The notes: generated by a model from the sequence alone, not told the origin. A DNA stretch of 43,054 nucleotides from Citrobacter freundii (GCA_003243445.1 QFQQ01000054.1:1-43054); one strand, 5' to 3'. Positions 1-8,577 are shown, numbered from the stretch's first letter. Made by a program: numbers and translations.

Positions 1-92
1 GATCCCGGCTCTGGCAGGCATTAAGTTCGATAGTGTTTGAAATTTGCCCGGCCGGGATGACAAGTCGCGGAAGTCTTAATGAAACGACATTG
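1..92. repeat. Right half of a MITE-like inverted-repeat element
   Basis: These 92 bases align without gaps to 42867-42958, with about six mismatches. They end in CTTAATGAAACGACATTG, the counterpart of the terminal repeat CTTAACTAAACGACATTG at 42941-42958. The inner CCGGGATGACAAG block is also shared. The left half would lie outside the window. There is no coding potential, so this is a non-autonomous repeat. Confidence 0.8.
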
Positions 93-471
93 AATTTCAA
101 TTGTGGGTGGAGGGCATCCGGATTAAAGACATCCGTAGAATGATTTGCAAGCAAACCGGCTCTATAACGCGGCGATTTTCTATTAAAGGAGCACTGACCG
201 CGCACTCTCTTCCCACAATTAAAAATTGTGGGCTAACTGAGCCTCAAAATAACAGATCTTTATTTCCATCGTAACATGCTTTGGATAATTTTCCGAATTC
301 AGGATGTTCGTTTAGTTAAGGCTGCGACATTTGTCCCGGCTCCCGGGCTTTGATCCGGAGGCGGAATAACTCTTTGCTCCTAACTAAACAACATCGAGTT
401 TTAATTGCAGGTGAGGATACAGCCCAATCGCACGGTGTATTAACTTAACTCAATGCAATTCTGCAATTATC
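93..471. other. Non-coding region with hairpin and short repeat
   Basis: No gene is seen between the window start and the acyl-CoA synthetase stop. A perfect 9-bp hairpin, CCCACAATT / AATTGTGGG with a 3-nt loop, lies at 212-232, and AATTGTGGG occurs again near 98-106. A short inverted-repeat element occupies 303-395 and is listed separately. The hairpin could be a weak terminator, but it has no clear T tract. Confidence 0.5.
303..395. repeat. Short inverted-repeat element related to the 42764-42958 element
   Basis: The ends are GATGTTCGTTTAGTTAAG (303-320) and CCTAACTAAACAACATC (379-395). They are inverted repeats of each other with one single-base indel and one mismatch. The core GTTTAGTTA is shared with the terminal repeats of the 195-bp element at 42764-42958. 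The interior contains another TTGTCCCGGC-like block, also similar to that element. At 93 bp it looks like a shortened, internally deleted relative. Confidence 0.6.
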
Positions 472-2256
472 TTACGCATAGATGCGCTCAATCGCATCCT
501 TGTATTTTTCTGTGATCACTTTTCTTTTCATGGAGAGCTTTGGCGTCATTTCACCGGTATCAATACCCCATTCATTCGGTAACAATTCGAACTTCTTCAC
601 CTGCTCAACATGGTTCAGGTATTTGTTGAAGCGCTCAACGATGTCTTTATACAAGTTGATCACCTTTTCATTTTTGATGATCTCTTCGTTTGAGTTTGCC
701 GGAACATTATTCTGTTTGCACCAGTCTTTCAGCGCGGGAAAAGCCGGAACGATCAGGCCGCCGACAAATTTTCTTTCCGGTCCAACCACCATTACCTGTT
801 CGATGAAGGGTGATTCTTTGAGTTTATTTTCAACGGTCAGTGGAGCAACGTATTTGCCACCGCTTGTTTTGAACAGTTCTTTTTTTCTGTCAGTGATCTT
901 CAGGAAACGCCCGTCTACCATGGTGCCTATGTCGCCGGTATGGAACCAGCCGCCGTCTGTTATTTCCTGGGCTGTAAGATCGGGTCGTTTGTAATAGCCA
1001 AGCATGATATTCGGGCCTCTGCTAAGCACTTCGCCATCTTCCGCGATCTTTACTTCAACACCATCGATCAATGGTCCGGTTGTACCGAACTTGCGGTCTT
1101 TTTCCTGGAAGCGGTTTACAGAGATCACGGGTGAGGTTTCGGTCAGACCATAACCTTCCATCACGATGATCTTTGCCGCAGTGAAGATCCTGATCAGCCT
1201 GACCTGGCATGCCGCTCCACCTGTGACGATACATTTCAATTCATTGCCCAATCCCTCGCGCCATTTATTGAAGATGAGTTTATTTGCCAGCTTCAATTGC
1301 ATGGTATACCAAAAGCCCTGGTTCTGGTTGATCTCAAATTTCTCGGCGAGACCGTGCGCCCAGAAGAATAATTTCTTTTTGATACCGGTAAGCTCCGCGC
1401 CTTTTGCCATTATGCGGTCGTACACTTTTTCAAGTAGCCTCGGTACTGTAGTGAACATGTGCGGCTTTACTTCCTTCAGGTTCTCGCCGATCGTATCAAG
1501 ACTTTCCGCATAGTAAATAGACGTGCCATGGAAAAGATAGATATAGCTCACCATCCTTTCGAAAATATGATTGAGCGGGAGAAAGCTGAGTGCCCGCATG
1601 TTTTCTCCCGGGGGAAAACAGGGCAAACAGGCAATGACGTTCGAAATGATATTACGGTGCGTAAGCATCACACCTTTTGGTGTGCCGGTAGTACCGGAAG
1701 TATAGAGGATCGTCGCAACGTCTTCATATTCGATCGTCTTTGCGATCTCTTTGACATGTGCTTTTGATTCCGGTGTCGCGTGTGTAACAATATCTTTCCA
1801 GTAGGTGGCATTTGCCACGTGTTCGATCGTGAATATTTCCTGGAGTGAGGGAAGTTTGTCTTTGAGGCTAAGTACTTTCAGGTAGAGTTCTTCGTCATTC
1901 GCGAAAACGAATTTTACGGCGGCGTCTTTCAGTACAAATTCCAGTTCGCCGATATTGATGGTGGGATAAACGGGGACAAGAATACATCCGATCTGCTGCA
2001 CAGCCATATCGATCATCAGCCATTCTGGTCTGTTCTTGCAGATGATCGCGATCTTGTCGCGGTTCTCCACTGTCCTGTCATTCGGCCTGGCGCCAAGCGC
2101 CAGCAAACCCGCGGCGAGATCACTAACCGTTTTATCAACTTCCTGTGTGCTGTATGTTTTCCAACGCCCGTTTTCTTTTCCGGACAGCATTACCTCCATC
2201 GGCGTTCTTTCAAGATGCCATTCGATACAATCAAAAAGTCTGCGTGGCTCTGTCAT
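472..2256 (-). CDS. Long-chain fatty acid--CoA ligase (AMP-forming)
   Basis: This 594-aa cytoplasmic enzyme should activate long-chain fatty acids to acyl-CoA through an acyl-adenylate, feeding beta-oxidation or lipid synthesis. The ANL-superfamily motifs are present in order: the phosphate-binding loop YTSGTTGTPKG at residues 185-195, the GYGLTETSP adenylate motif, WFHTGDIG, and the DRKKELFKTSGGKYVAP hinge with its downstream lysines. Length and motif spacing fit the eukaryote-like LC-FACS branch common in Bacteroidota. It is transcribed alone on the minus strand, about 200 bp downstream of the TPR gene, with a terminator hairpin between the two. The start at 2256 is the only ATG giving the usual N-terminus. 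Substrate chain length cannot be read from sequence. Confidence 0.93.
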   Translation of the reverse strand: MTEPRRLFDCIEWHLERTPMEVMLSGKENGRWKTYSTQEVDKTVSDLAAGLLALGARPNDRTVENRDKIAIICKNRPEWLMIDMAVQQIGCILVPVYPTINIGELEFVLKDAAVKFVFANDEELYLKVLSLKDKLPSLQEIFTIEHVANATYWKDIVTHATPESKAHVKEIAKTIEYEDVATILYTSGTTGTPKGVMLTHRNIISNVIACLPCFPPGENMRALSFLPLNHIFERMVSYIYLFHGTSIYYAESLDTIGENLKEVKPHMFTTVPRLLEKVYDRIMAKGAELTGIKKKLFFWAHGLAEKFEINQNQGFWYTMQLKLANKLIFNKWREGLGNELKCIVTGGAACQVRLIRIFTAAKIIVMEGYGLTETSPVISVNRFQEKDRKFGTTGPLIDGVEVKIAEDGEVLSRGPNIMLGYYKRPDLTAQEITDGGWFHTGDIGTMVDGRFLKITDRKKELFKTSGGKYVAPLTVENKLKESPFIEQVMVVGPERKFVGGLIVPAFPALKDWCKQNNVPANSNEEIIKNEKVINLYKDIVERFNKYLNHVEQVKKFELLPNEWGIDTGEMTPKLSMKRKVITEKYKDAIERIYA

Positions 2257-2379
2257 AATACAATCGTTAAGTTCCCTGACAAATTAGATAAAAATGTTTG
2301 AAACTTAGAGGGTTTAACAGTTTAAAAATTGGTTGCCCGTTGTCGGTTGTCTGTTCCCGGATCCCGGGCGAAGATCATT

Positions 2380-2409
2380 AAAAAACCTCCCGGTGAGGAG
2401 AGGTTTTTA
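2380..2409 (-). terminator. Intrinsic terminator of the TPR gene
   Basis: The stem AAAAACCTC / GAGGTTTTT encloses a short GC-rich loop. Read on the minus strand it is followed by a T-rich tract. It lies about 55 bp past the stop of the TPR gene and ahead of the acyl-CoA synthetase, so it should separate the two transcription units. Confidence 0.75.
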
Positions 2410-2462
2410 GTATAAGGTCGTCTTATTTATTGCCGTGCAACAACCAGCTGATAAATAAAACG

Positions 2463-3485
2463 CTATTTGCTCGCTACTGCTGCGTAATACTGGCCCACCG
2501 GCATCTTGAAAACACGGTTTGCCTGGAATTTCTTGAATGCTTCGTACTGATCTGAGTGATTTTTTGTCCAGGTGTCATAAGCCGCGAGATTGTCTACCGG
2601 TCCAAAGAGCCATTGATTATAAGCCTCGAACATACCATTCTGCAGCAACTGTTGCTGGTAGTCGAACAATTTAAAGGGGAATTTGGTAGAATACGTGTTG
2701 TACCAATCGAGGATAAACCGTGAGCGGACGGCACCCAGCGATTCAACCGTAATGCCTTTGTTGGTCAGATTGAGTTGTTTGTTCATGGTGGTCAGGAATG
2801 CTTTTGCAAAATCATTCTTGCTTTTATCGATGTCTTTTTGCAGGCTTGCCTGGCTGAACAATTTCTCTTTGTACGCTTTCAGCAATAATTCTTTCATGGC
2901 TGCACCTCTTGGAGAAAGGCTTTCCATGTTTATAAAGATCTCACCATAAACGATGCTCCATACTTTATCCTCAGTAGAATAATAGAACAGTGCCGCATTG
3001 TAGTAATTGCCGCTATAGGCCGGATCGGCCTGGATGCCTTTTTCCCACATATCGATGGCAGTATTGTTATGCGCAGCCAATAACAACTCTCCATATTCAG
3101 AGTAAAGTGGTCCGCTCTTTGGGAATTTTTTTAATCCTTTCTTATACACTTTATCACACTCTTTTACTTCTTCCAGTGCTTTGTACACGTTGCCGGCGAT
3201 CTGAAAGCAGATCACGTCAGCATCTTCACGCTCAACCAGGAGTTTGGCTCCTTCCAATGCTTTTGCATATTCTCTTTTGAGATAGTAAGTCATCACAAGA
3301 TCTTTCTGCATCTCAAGGTTATTCTTGTCCTGGATCAGCGCACGGTTCAACACAAGAATAGCGTTGTCAAAATCTCCCGAGCGCATATAGCCTTTCGCTG
3401 TTTCATGCATGCTTTTGGCATCTTCCTGTGCAAAGATTGCTGCGGCGAACAGAAGAAGGGTGGGAACGAGGAATAGTTTTTTCAT
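2463..3485 (-). CDS. Periplasmic TPR-repeat protein
   Basis: This is a 340-aa secreted or periplasmic protein. The signal peptide begins MKKLFLVPTLLLFAAAIFA, followed by tetratricopeptide-like helix pairs over about residues 20-190 (for example DFDNAILVLNRAL and EYAKALEGAKLL). The C-terminal part is helical with no recognised domain. TPRs normally mediate protein-protein contacts, so a scaffold or envelope assembly role is likely, but the partner is unknown. I start it at 3485 because the alternative start at 3518 adds eleven residues in front of a classical signal peptide. On the minus strand a TACTTTTG box at 3523-3516 overlaps that upstream ATG. The gene stands alone between DUF1015 and the acyl-CoA synthetase. 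Confidence 0.8.
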   Translation of the reverse strand: MKKLFLVPTLLLFAAAIFAQEDAKSMHETAKGYMRSGDFDNAILVLNRALIQDKNNLEMQKDLVMTYYLKREYAKALEGAKLLVEREDADVICFQIAGNVYKALEEVKECDKVYKKGLKKFPKSGPLYSEYGELLLAAHNNTAIDMWEKGIQADPAYSGNYYNAALFYYSTEDKVWSIVYGEIFINMESLSPRGAAMKELLLKAYKEKLFSQASLQKDIDKSKNDFAKAFLTTMNKQLNLTNKGITVESLGAVRSRFILDWYNTYSTKFPFKLFDYQQQLLQNGMFEAYNQWLFGPVDNLAAYDTWTKNHSDQYEAFKKFQANRVFKMPVGQYYAAVASK

Positions 3486-3598
3486 AAACACTTTTAAAGT
3501 AAAAAAGTAAAAATTCAAAAGTAAAAATCATCTGTGTTCAAAAACGGGAACATGCTGTAGTTAACACATTTTTTAATTTTTAATTTTGACTTTTTGAA

Positions 3599-4819
3599 TT
3601 AAATAAGGTGAGTAAGCAATCCATCTCTGAGCTTTGGTTCAAACCAGGTGCTCTTTGGCGGCATTACATTACCACTGTCTGCGATATCGAATAACTGTTG
3701 AATCGTTACAGGATAAAGGCTGAATGCAACTTTCATCTCACCACTGTCAACTCTTTTTTCGAGTTCTCCAAGGCCGCGGATCCCGCCAACAAAGTCGATG
3801 CGTTTATCTGTGCGCTGGTCTTTGATACCAAGCAGTTTATCAAGAACGTTATTGGACAGGATCGTTACATCCAGCACACCGATCGGATCGGTGGTATAAG
3901 TGTCTTTGCGGCAGGTGAGGATGTACCACTGTTTATCCAAATACATGCCGAACTCATGCAGGTGAGCAGGCTTCACCGGTTCAGCGCTGCTGGTGATCAT
4001 GAAGTCATCCTGCAATGCGCTGATGAAATCATCCGGGTCATGATCGTGCAGGTCTTTTACCACCCGGTTGTAATCCATGATCGCGAGTTCGCTGGCTGGG
4101 AAGATCGTGGTGAGGAAATAACCGGCATCGGTACTGTTCTTCAGTTCGCGGCTCACTTTTGCGGCAGAAGCTGCGCGGTGGTGACCGTCGGCGATGTAGG
4201 TGGCCGGAACTTTTTCTGAGAAGATACGGGTGATATCAGCGATCGTGCGGTCATCATTCACGACCCAAACAGTATGCTGAATACCGTCTTCTGCGCTGAA
4301 ATCATAGGCCGGTGCCTGTTGTGTTTTCCAGGTATTAATGATCCTGTCGATTTCACTGACATTATTATAAGCGAGGAAAACATTTCCTGTTTGCGCATGG
4401 ATCGTTTTCATATGATCGATACGATCTTTTTCTTTTTCAGGGCGCGTGAATTCGTGCTTTTTAATCACATCATCAAAATAATCCTGAACGGAAGATACAC
4501 ATACAAGGCCGGTCTGGCTACGACCATCCATGATGAGGCGATAGATATAATAGCATGGTTTGTCTTCAGTAAAGAGAACGCCTTTTTGCCGGAGATCGGT
4601 CAGGTTGAAGCCTGCCTGATCATAAACGAGCTGGCTGTGAGTGTCTGTACCTTCTGGCAGATCGATCTCCGCCTTGGTTATGTGAAGAAAGGAATAAGGA
4701 TTACCCTTTGCTTCTTCCTTTGCTTCTGCGCTGTTGAGAACATCATAAGGACGCGATGCCACTTTATCGGCCAGTTCCTTTTTTGGACGCAGGGCCTGAA
4801 AAGGCTTGATGATTGCCAT
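3599..4819 (-). CDS. DUF1015 family protein
   Basis: This 406-aa soluble protein matches the DUF1015 family in length and in its signatures: an N-terminal PFQALRP segment, SRPYDVLN, and the central ADGHHRAASA motif, whose histidines suggest catalysis or metal binding. The biochemical activity is not established to my knowledge. The gene starts 5 bp after the serC stop, and the ribosome-binding stretch AAGGA lies inside the end of serC, so the two are surely co-transcribed and probably translationally coupled. In related Bacteroidota the family sits with serC and serA, which suggests a link to the phosphorylated serine pathway. That role is inferred from position only. Here serA is not between them. 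Confidence 0.88.
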   Translation of the reverse strand: MAIIKPFQALRPKKELADKVASRPYDVLNSAEAKEEAKGNPYSFLHITKAEIDLPEGTDTHSQLVYDQAGFNLTDLRQKGVLFTEDKPCYYIYRLIMDGRSQTGLVCVSSVQDYFDDVIKKHEFTRPEKEKDRIDHMKTIHAQTGNVFLAYNNVSEIDRIINTWKTQQAPAYDFSAEDGIQHTVWVVNDDRTIADITRIFSEKVPATYIADGHHRAASAAKVSRELKNSTDAGYFLTTIFPASELAIMDYNRVVKDLHDHDPDDFISALQDDFMITSSAEPVKPAHLHEFGMYLDKQWYILTCRKDTYTTDPIGVLDVTILSNNVLDKLLGIKDQRTDKRIDFVGGIRGLGELEKRVDSGEMKVAFSLYPVTIQQLFDIADSGNVMPPKSTWFEPKLRDGLLTHLI

Positions 4820-4824
4820 ACTTT

Positions 4825-5901
4825 TTATCCTTTTTTATTTGCAAAATCTTTCATGACTTCGGTAATTACAACGACGCTTTCGAGCGGCAATGCGTTGTAC
4901 ATGGACACGCGGAATCCACCGACGCTCCGGTGGCCTTTCACGCCATAGAGACCTTCCTGTTTGCAACGGTCGAGAAATTCTTTTTCCAGTTCTTTATCAT
5001 CCATCACAAATACGGCGTTCATGGTGCTGCGATCCTCCTTTACAACAGTGCCTTTGAAAATAGGCAGGGAGTCGAGTGTATCGTAAAACAATTTTGCTTT
5101 TGCATTATTGAGTTTTTCGATTGCGGCAACGCCTCCGTTTTCCTTGAGCCATTTTAAGGTGAGCATACATACGTAGACGGCGAATACAGGAGGAGTATTT
5201 GCCATCGATCCATTTTCGATATGGATGCGATAGTCCATCATCGTTGGTAATGCACGATCGACTTTACCAAGAATGTTTTTATTTATGACAACCAGATTCA
5301 CACCGGCAGCTCCAACATTTTTTTGTGCACCGGCATAGATCAGGTCAAATTTATTGAAATCAAGTGAGCGGCTGAGTACATCGCTGCTCATGTCCGCAAC
5401 GAGAGGCACGTTGAACTTATCAAACAATGACATGTCCTGCCATTGCGTACCATAAATGGTATTATTGCTGGTGATGTGCAAATATTTCGCGGTGGCAGGT
5501 ACGTGAAAATCTTTTGGGAGGTAGGTGTAGTTGCGGTCTTTACTGCTGGCTACAACTTCCACATGGCCGAACAGTTTTGCTTCTTTTAGTGCTTTGGACG
5601 CAAAAACGCCGGTATCTGTGTAAGCCGCTACTTCTTTATCGTTCAGCAGATTCATGGGTATCTGCATGAATTGGGTGGAGGCACCGCCATGGAGGAAGAG
5701 TACTTCATGGTCTCCGTCGAGATCCATCAGTTCGCGGACAAGCGAACGGGCTTCATTCATAACGGATTCAAACGCTGGTGTTCTATGGCCGATCTCAAGA
5801 AGGGAAAGGCCGGAATTGTTGAAATCGAGAATAGCGCGGCTGGCCGCTTCAAAAACTTCTTTGGGGAGGGTAGAAGGTCCAGCATTGAAATTGTGCATCA
5901 C
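4825..5901 (-). CDS. serC: Phosphoserine aminotransferase
   Basis: SerC converts 3-phosphohydroxypyruvate and glutamate to phosphoserine and 2-oxoglutarate, the second step of serine synthesis; it also acts in pyridoxal phosphate synthesis in organisms using the PdxB route. The protein has 358 aa, the usual family length, with the N-terminal HNFNAGPSTLP motif, the HGGAS cofactor-phosphate loop at residues 71-75 and the PLP-binding lysine K194 in GAQKN. The second methionine (5898) is an equally possible start. A TACCTTTG -7 box on the minus strand at 5938-5931 gives a leader of about 25 nt. It is the first gene of a two-gene operon with DUF1015. The 3-phosphoglycerate dehydrogenase gene often found in the same operon is absent from the window. 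Confidence 0.95.
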   Translation of the reverse strand: MMHNFNAGPSTLPKEVFEAASRAILDFNNSGLSLLEIGHRTPAFESVMNEARSLVRELMDLDGDHEVLFLHGGASTQFMQIPMNLLNDKEVAAYTDTGVFASKALKEAKLFGHVEVVASSKDRNYTYLPKDFHVPATAKYLHITSNNTIYGTQWQDMSLFDKFNVPLVADMSSDVLSRSLDFNKFDLIYAGAQKNVGAAGVNLVVINKNILGKVDRALPTMMDYRIHIENGSMANTPPVFAVYVCMLTLKWLKENGGVAAIEKLNNAKAKLFYDTLDSLPIFKGTVVKEDRSTMNAVFVMDDKELEKEFLDRCKQEGLYGVKGHRSVGGFRVSMYNALPLESVVVITEVMKDFANKKG

Positions 5902-5930
5902 TGGTCGTTGATTTATTGAATATGAGAGCG

Positions 5931-5938
5931 CAAAGGTA
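5931..5938 (-). promoter_or_regulatory. serC promoter, -7 box
   Basis: TACCTTTG on the minus strand matches the Bacteroidota -7 consensus TAnnTTTG exactly and lies about 30 bp ahead of the serC start. No clear -33 TTTG is visible, so only half of the promoter can be recognised. Confidence 0.5.
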
Positions 5939-7172
5939 CTGGGATTTATGGGATTTTGGGGATTAACGGGCCAGTAGATTGAAGGAGGAAAAGTGTCGTT
6001 TAAGCGTGTTTTGCCCGGACAATTGGAATATTTTACTGGCTATGAATAGAAAGAAGTGGTTTCTCTGTCTTTTTCGGTCATTTCCGGCTTGCCGGTTCAA
6101 GTATTGCCGATAAACTGTGGAGAGGTGGAAATGACCGGAGCTCAGTGTTGAGTAAATAATAACCGCCGAAAAGCCATCGTCAGCACACTTAAAAGTACGC
6201 TTGAATCATGTACTAAGCTTGAATAACCTCACGGCAAACACTTATATCCAACCATGGTTGATTACGATATTGTTTGATCTTATCTGTTTAATTTTCAATT
6301 ACTATTGAGTAACGATAATTTGATTGAGGTTGCCATTCCCGGAATTTCTAACCGTCCTTTCCGCCTTCACGGTAAAAATCAAACCGTAAGAGGGAAGGGA
6401 TGGCAAGGAAGAATTCCTGTTGATGTTTAGTGGATGGCTGTGCGGAAACCATTCGTTGGAGAAATGTTATGAGACCGGCGGGTTGTGCCGGGATAAAGTC
6501 GTTATCGAGCTAAGATTTTCGTAAGCTAGGAGGGCGTCTGTCGGGAAGTCTCGGAACGGGGCTGCGGGTGCTTAGGGTGAGTGGGCTTGATTGATCTGAA
6601 GGGGGTGATAGCGGGAGGGTGGGGTGGCCTTTGATCGGAATATTCCTCCATCCCCGCACCGCCCTTCCGGGCCCTCCCTCCCCCGCCACCACCTCCGGTT
6701 TTTGGACATTGTCCTCGATAAGATTTCCGGCTTAGGCAAAGAAATCCCGGCCGGGTGATTAACAGTCCCGGCGTCTTGCCTATAGTTAGTGAGCAATTTC
6801 TATCCCAGTTCGAAGCACTTTCAAGCAAAACCCCACATCGCGATTGTATTGCAATCTACATCTGCCAATACTCCAGCCCATGCGAAAAACACACTTTTTA
6901 ATTGGAAAATGACGCTGCGAACTGGTTGAAAAATGGAATGAATGCCGTTAAAAAACAGAATGTAAAACAGTGCATTAAGATAAGATTACCCTAACGCTGA
7001 CTTTTTAGCTAATGATCACCCTCTTAAACACCGAATAAAAGTATTGCCCTGAGAATTCAATTTTAATAGTAAAATCAGTTTGATTAAGGTTTAACCAACT
7101 TAATGCATCGTTTTTTTACTTTTATCCATTTCAAGCCTGATGCTCTCTGAAGGATTTCTCGCTCTTTCATTT
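5939..7172. other. Long gene-poor region with several inverted repeats
   Basis: About 1.2 kb without a convincing gene. It holds an 11-bp inverted repeat (CGGTCATTTCC at 6075-6085 with GGAAATGACCG at 6127-6137), and a TTGCCATTCCC / GGGATGGCAA pair further on (about 6338-6405). A GC-rich block at about 6600-6715 includes the 41-nt core of the repeat at 6660-6714. A GGCAAAGA / TCTTGCC stem around CCCGGC blocks lies at about 6735-6780. Short minus-strand ORFs through 6510-6828 are low-complexity and overlap the repeat. I see no recognisable protein remnant. Confidence 0.55.
6660..6935. repeat. Core-plus-tail repeat, copy 1 (41-nt identical core)
   Basis: Bases 6660-6700 are identical to 8758-8798. 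The next 14 bases match at 10 of 14 positions. After a divergent stretch of similar length, similarity resumes at 6838-6930 with 8953-9045 (TCGCGAT, TGCAATCTAC, GAAAAACACA and GAAAATAACGC-like blocks). The minus strand of the core is G-rich, with four runs of three or more G separated by loops of 1, 1 and 7 nt, which fits a G-quadruplex pattern. Copies are in the same orientation, about 2.1 kb apart. Confidence 0.65.
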
Positions 7173-7649
7173 TTATACACTCACCACCCATCGATGCACA
7201 TCTACCAGGTTTTTCCATCTCCTTGCTTTTTTCAACATCGACTGTTCCTCTGTCATGGTGTTATCTGAAGCGCGAAAATGTACAATGACAGGTTCCTGAT
7301 TATTTCTTCTGAACAGCAGCAGCTGTATCTCTTTCAGATTTCCCCGGTCATATCTTTCTTCTTTGATCAAACAATCCGTAACCGTTGAAAGCCTGATCCG
7401 ATGAGTCTCCGGAATTTTGCCATGCTGATCAATCACCACCAGTTCTTTCCAGCATCTGTTCAATGCAATCACCATATCTCCGATCACTTCTGAATGATCG
7501 ATGATCATTCCTTCACGAAGCACAAATCCGTTGTAAGTGCGCGCAAGCCTGCGTTTTCTCTTGCCTGCATGTTTTCTCCGTACAACGGTCCGGATAACTA
7601 TAAAAATGAAGTAGCCAACTGGTACAAGCAAGGCAAAAATAATATTCAT
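7173..7649 (-). CDS. Membrane-anchored protein of unknown function
   Basis: I do not recognise this 158-aa protein. Residues 1-21 form one hydrophobic helix (MNIIFALLVPVGYFIFIVIR), followed at once by a strongly basic stretch rich in Arg and Lys (VVRRKHAGKRKRRLAR). That predicts a membrane anchor with the rest in the cytoplasm. The remaining 120 residues alternate short beta-like segments and contain a WKELVVID / HGKIPETHRIRL region. It begins 9 bp after the stop of the Rnk-like gene and is probably its operon partner. It is flanked downstream by the non-coding region with repeat copy 1. The reading frame is intact and the composition normal, so it is likely a real gene. Confidence 0.65.
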   Translation of the reverse strand: MNIIFALLVPVGYFIFIVIRTVVRRKHAGKRKRRLARTYNGFVLREGMIIDHSEVIGDMVIALNRCWKELVVIDQHGKIPETHRIRLSTVTDCLIKEERYDRGNLKEIQLLLFRRNNQEPVIVHFRASDNTMTEEQSMLKKARRWKNLVDVHRWVVSV

Positions 7650-7658
7650 AGTAAAAGA

Positions 7659-8060
7659 TTAACTCAGCGGATTTTTCACTTCAACTATTCTAAATGTTTT
7701 TAGTCCGGCCGGTACACGCCATTGAACTTTTTCACCCTTGGCATAACCAAGCAGAGCGGTTCCCATTGGAGAGAATACGGAGATTTTCATTTTTGCAATG
7801 TCAGCCTTTCCCGGAGGTACAATGGTGAAACTGCGTAACTTTTTACTGCTTTCTTCACAGATGGTGACAACCGAATACAGTCTTACTACATCTGCAGGGA
7901 TCATATCCCGGCTGACGATCGTCGCTTTTTTCAGTTCTTCCTTTAATTCCTCGGCTTCATTGCGACTAAACCAACGTTTATTGGCGGTGTCTTTTAATAT
8001 TGCATGTATCGTATCAAAATCGCCTGTTGACAGCAACAAGTCTTTTTTTATTTTTTTCAT
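7659..8060 (-). CDS. Rnk / GreA-GreB C-terminal domain protein
   Basis: This 133-aa protein has the two-part build of Rnk and Gre-factor relatives. A helical N-terminus with many charged residues (NEAEELKEELKKA) leads into the FKBP-like C-terminal domain with VSRDMIPADVVRLYSVV and FSPMGTALLGYAKGEKVQWRVPAG. Members bind RNA polymerase or its secondary channel; Rnk itself affects nucleoside diphosphate kinase levels. The short N-terminal helices suggest an Rnk-like regulator rather than a full elongation factor. I start at ATG 8060 (MKKIKKD). The upstream option at 8111 adds 17 residues (with IKILI) that do not look like the family. The downstream partner is the membrane-anchored 158-aa protein. 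Confidence 0.8.
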   Translation of the reverse strand: MKKIKKDLLLSTGDFDTIHAILKDTANKRWFSRNEAEELKEELKKATIVSRDMIPADVVRLYSVVTICEESSKKLRSFTIVPPGKADIAKMKISVFSPMGTALLGYAKGEKVQWRVPAGLKTFRIVEVKNPLS

Positions 8061-8152
8061 GATCAGTATTTTAATAGCCAGATCAACACAGATAGGAAAC
8101 GTATTGTCCATCTGCGCCGATCCGATAAGGTGTTGAAAGAAATCGTTCGTAT

Positions 8153-8338
8153 CTACAGTTTGATTGTTCTTTTGCGTGATGCGATGATGAAGATCACCAG
8201 TAGCGGAATTCCAACGAAACTGACTTTATACCACTTCGGATCGGTAGTAAAGCCGCTTCTGATCGCTACGGTATTTATCAATACAAGCAATAGAACAAAC
8301 CGGTCGCGTATAGCGATCTGTTCGTCATTTTTGTACAT
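8153..8338 (-). CDS. Small two-helix membrane protein
   Basis: A 61-aa ORF with two likely transmembrane helices, at about residues 14-29 (FVLLLVLINTVAI) and 40-55 (FVGIPLLVIFIIAS), a charged N-terminus (YKNDEQIAIRDR) and a basic tail (RKRTIK). The alternation of charged ends and two hydrophobic helices looks like a real small membrane protein rather than chance. It ends about 90 bp before the start of the Rnk-like gene on the same strand and may belong to that unit. Function unknown. No strong ribosome-binding site is visible, which is normal for this phylum. Confidence 0.5.
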   Translation of the reverse strand: MYKNDEQIAIRDRFVLLLVLINTVAIRSGFTTDPKWYKVSFVGIPLLVIFIIASRKRTIKL

Positions 8339-8406
8339 GACAATTCATTAATCAATAAATAAAATTGAACGGGTAATGCGAAGCCACCCAGGTCGGGGCA
8401 ATAGAC

Positions 8407-8577
8407 TTAAACCAGGCCTGGGCCCTGATTGGTAAAGGCTTTGAAACTGGAGAAATCATATAAATGCCTGCAGAAAGGTAGAAACTCAGGGAAGGACCAG
8501 GTATAGACATCGCTCATATCGCGAACGGGATTCGCGGTAACGGAGATCAGGAGCATATGATGAATTTTGCCTGGCAT
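8407..8577 (-). CDS. Possible 56-aa protein
   Basis: A 56-codon ORF runs from ATG 8577 to TAA 8407 on the minus strand. It contains the aromatic-rich stretch SDVYTWSFPEFLPFCRHLYD. Internal ATGs at 8556 and 8517 are alternative starts. It lies about 70 bp upstream of the 61-aa membrane protein on the same strand. Nothing in it is recognised. The ORF could be chance, or the tail of a decayed gene. Confidence 0.2.
   Translation of the reverse strand: MPGKIHHMLLISVTANPVRDMSDVYTWSFPEFLPFCRHLYDFSSFKAFTNQGPGLV

Noticed and set aside
6084..6100. GGTTCAAGT-like stretch resembling a tRNA T-loop
   Set aside because: No acceptor stem, anticodon arm or CCA-compatible fold around it.
6510..6828. Minus-strand ORFs of 60-100 aa across the GC-rich block
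   Set aside because: They overlap the 41-nt repeat core, are low-complexity (Gly/Pro/Arg-rich) and have no family signature.
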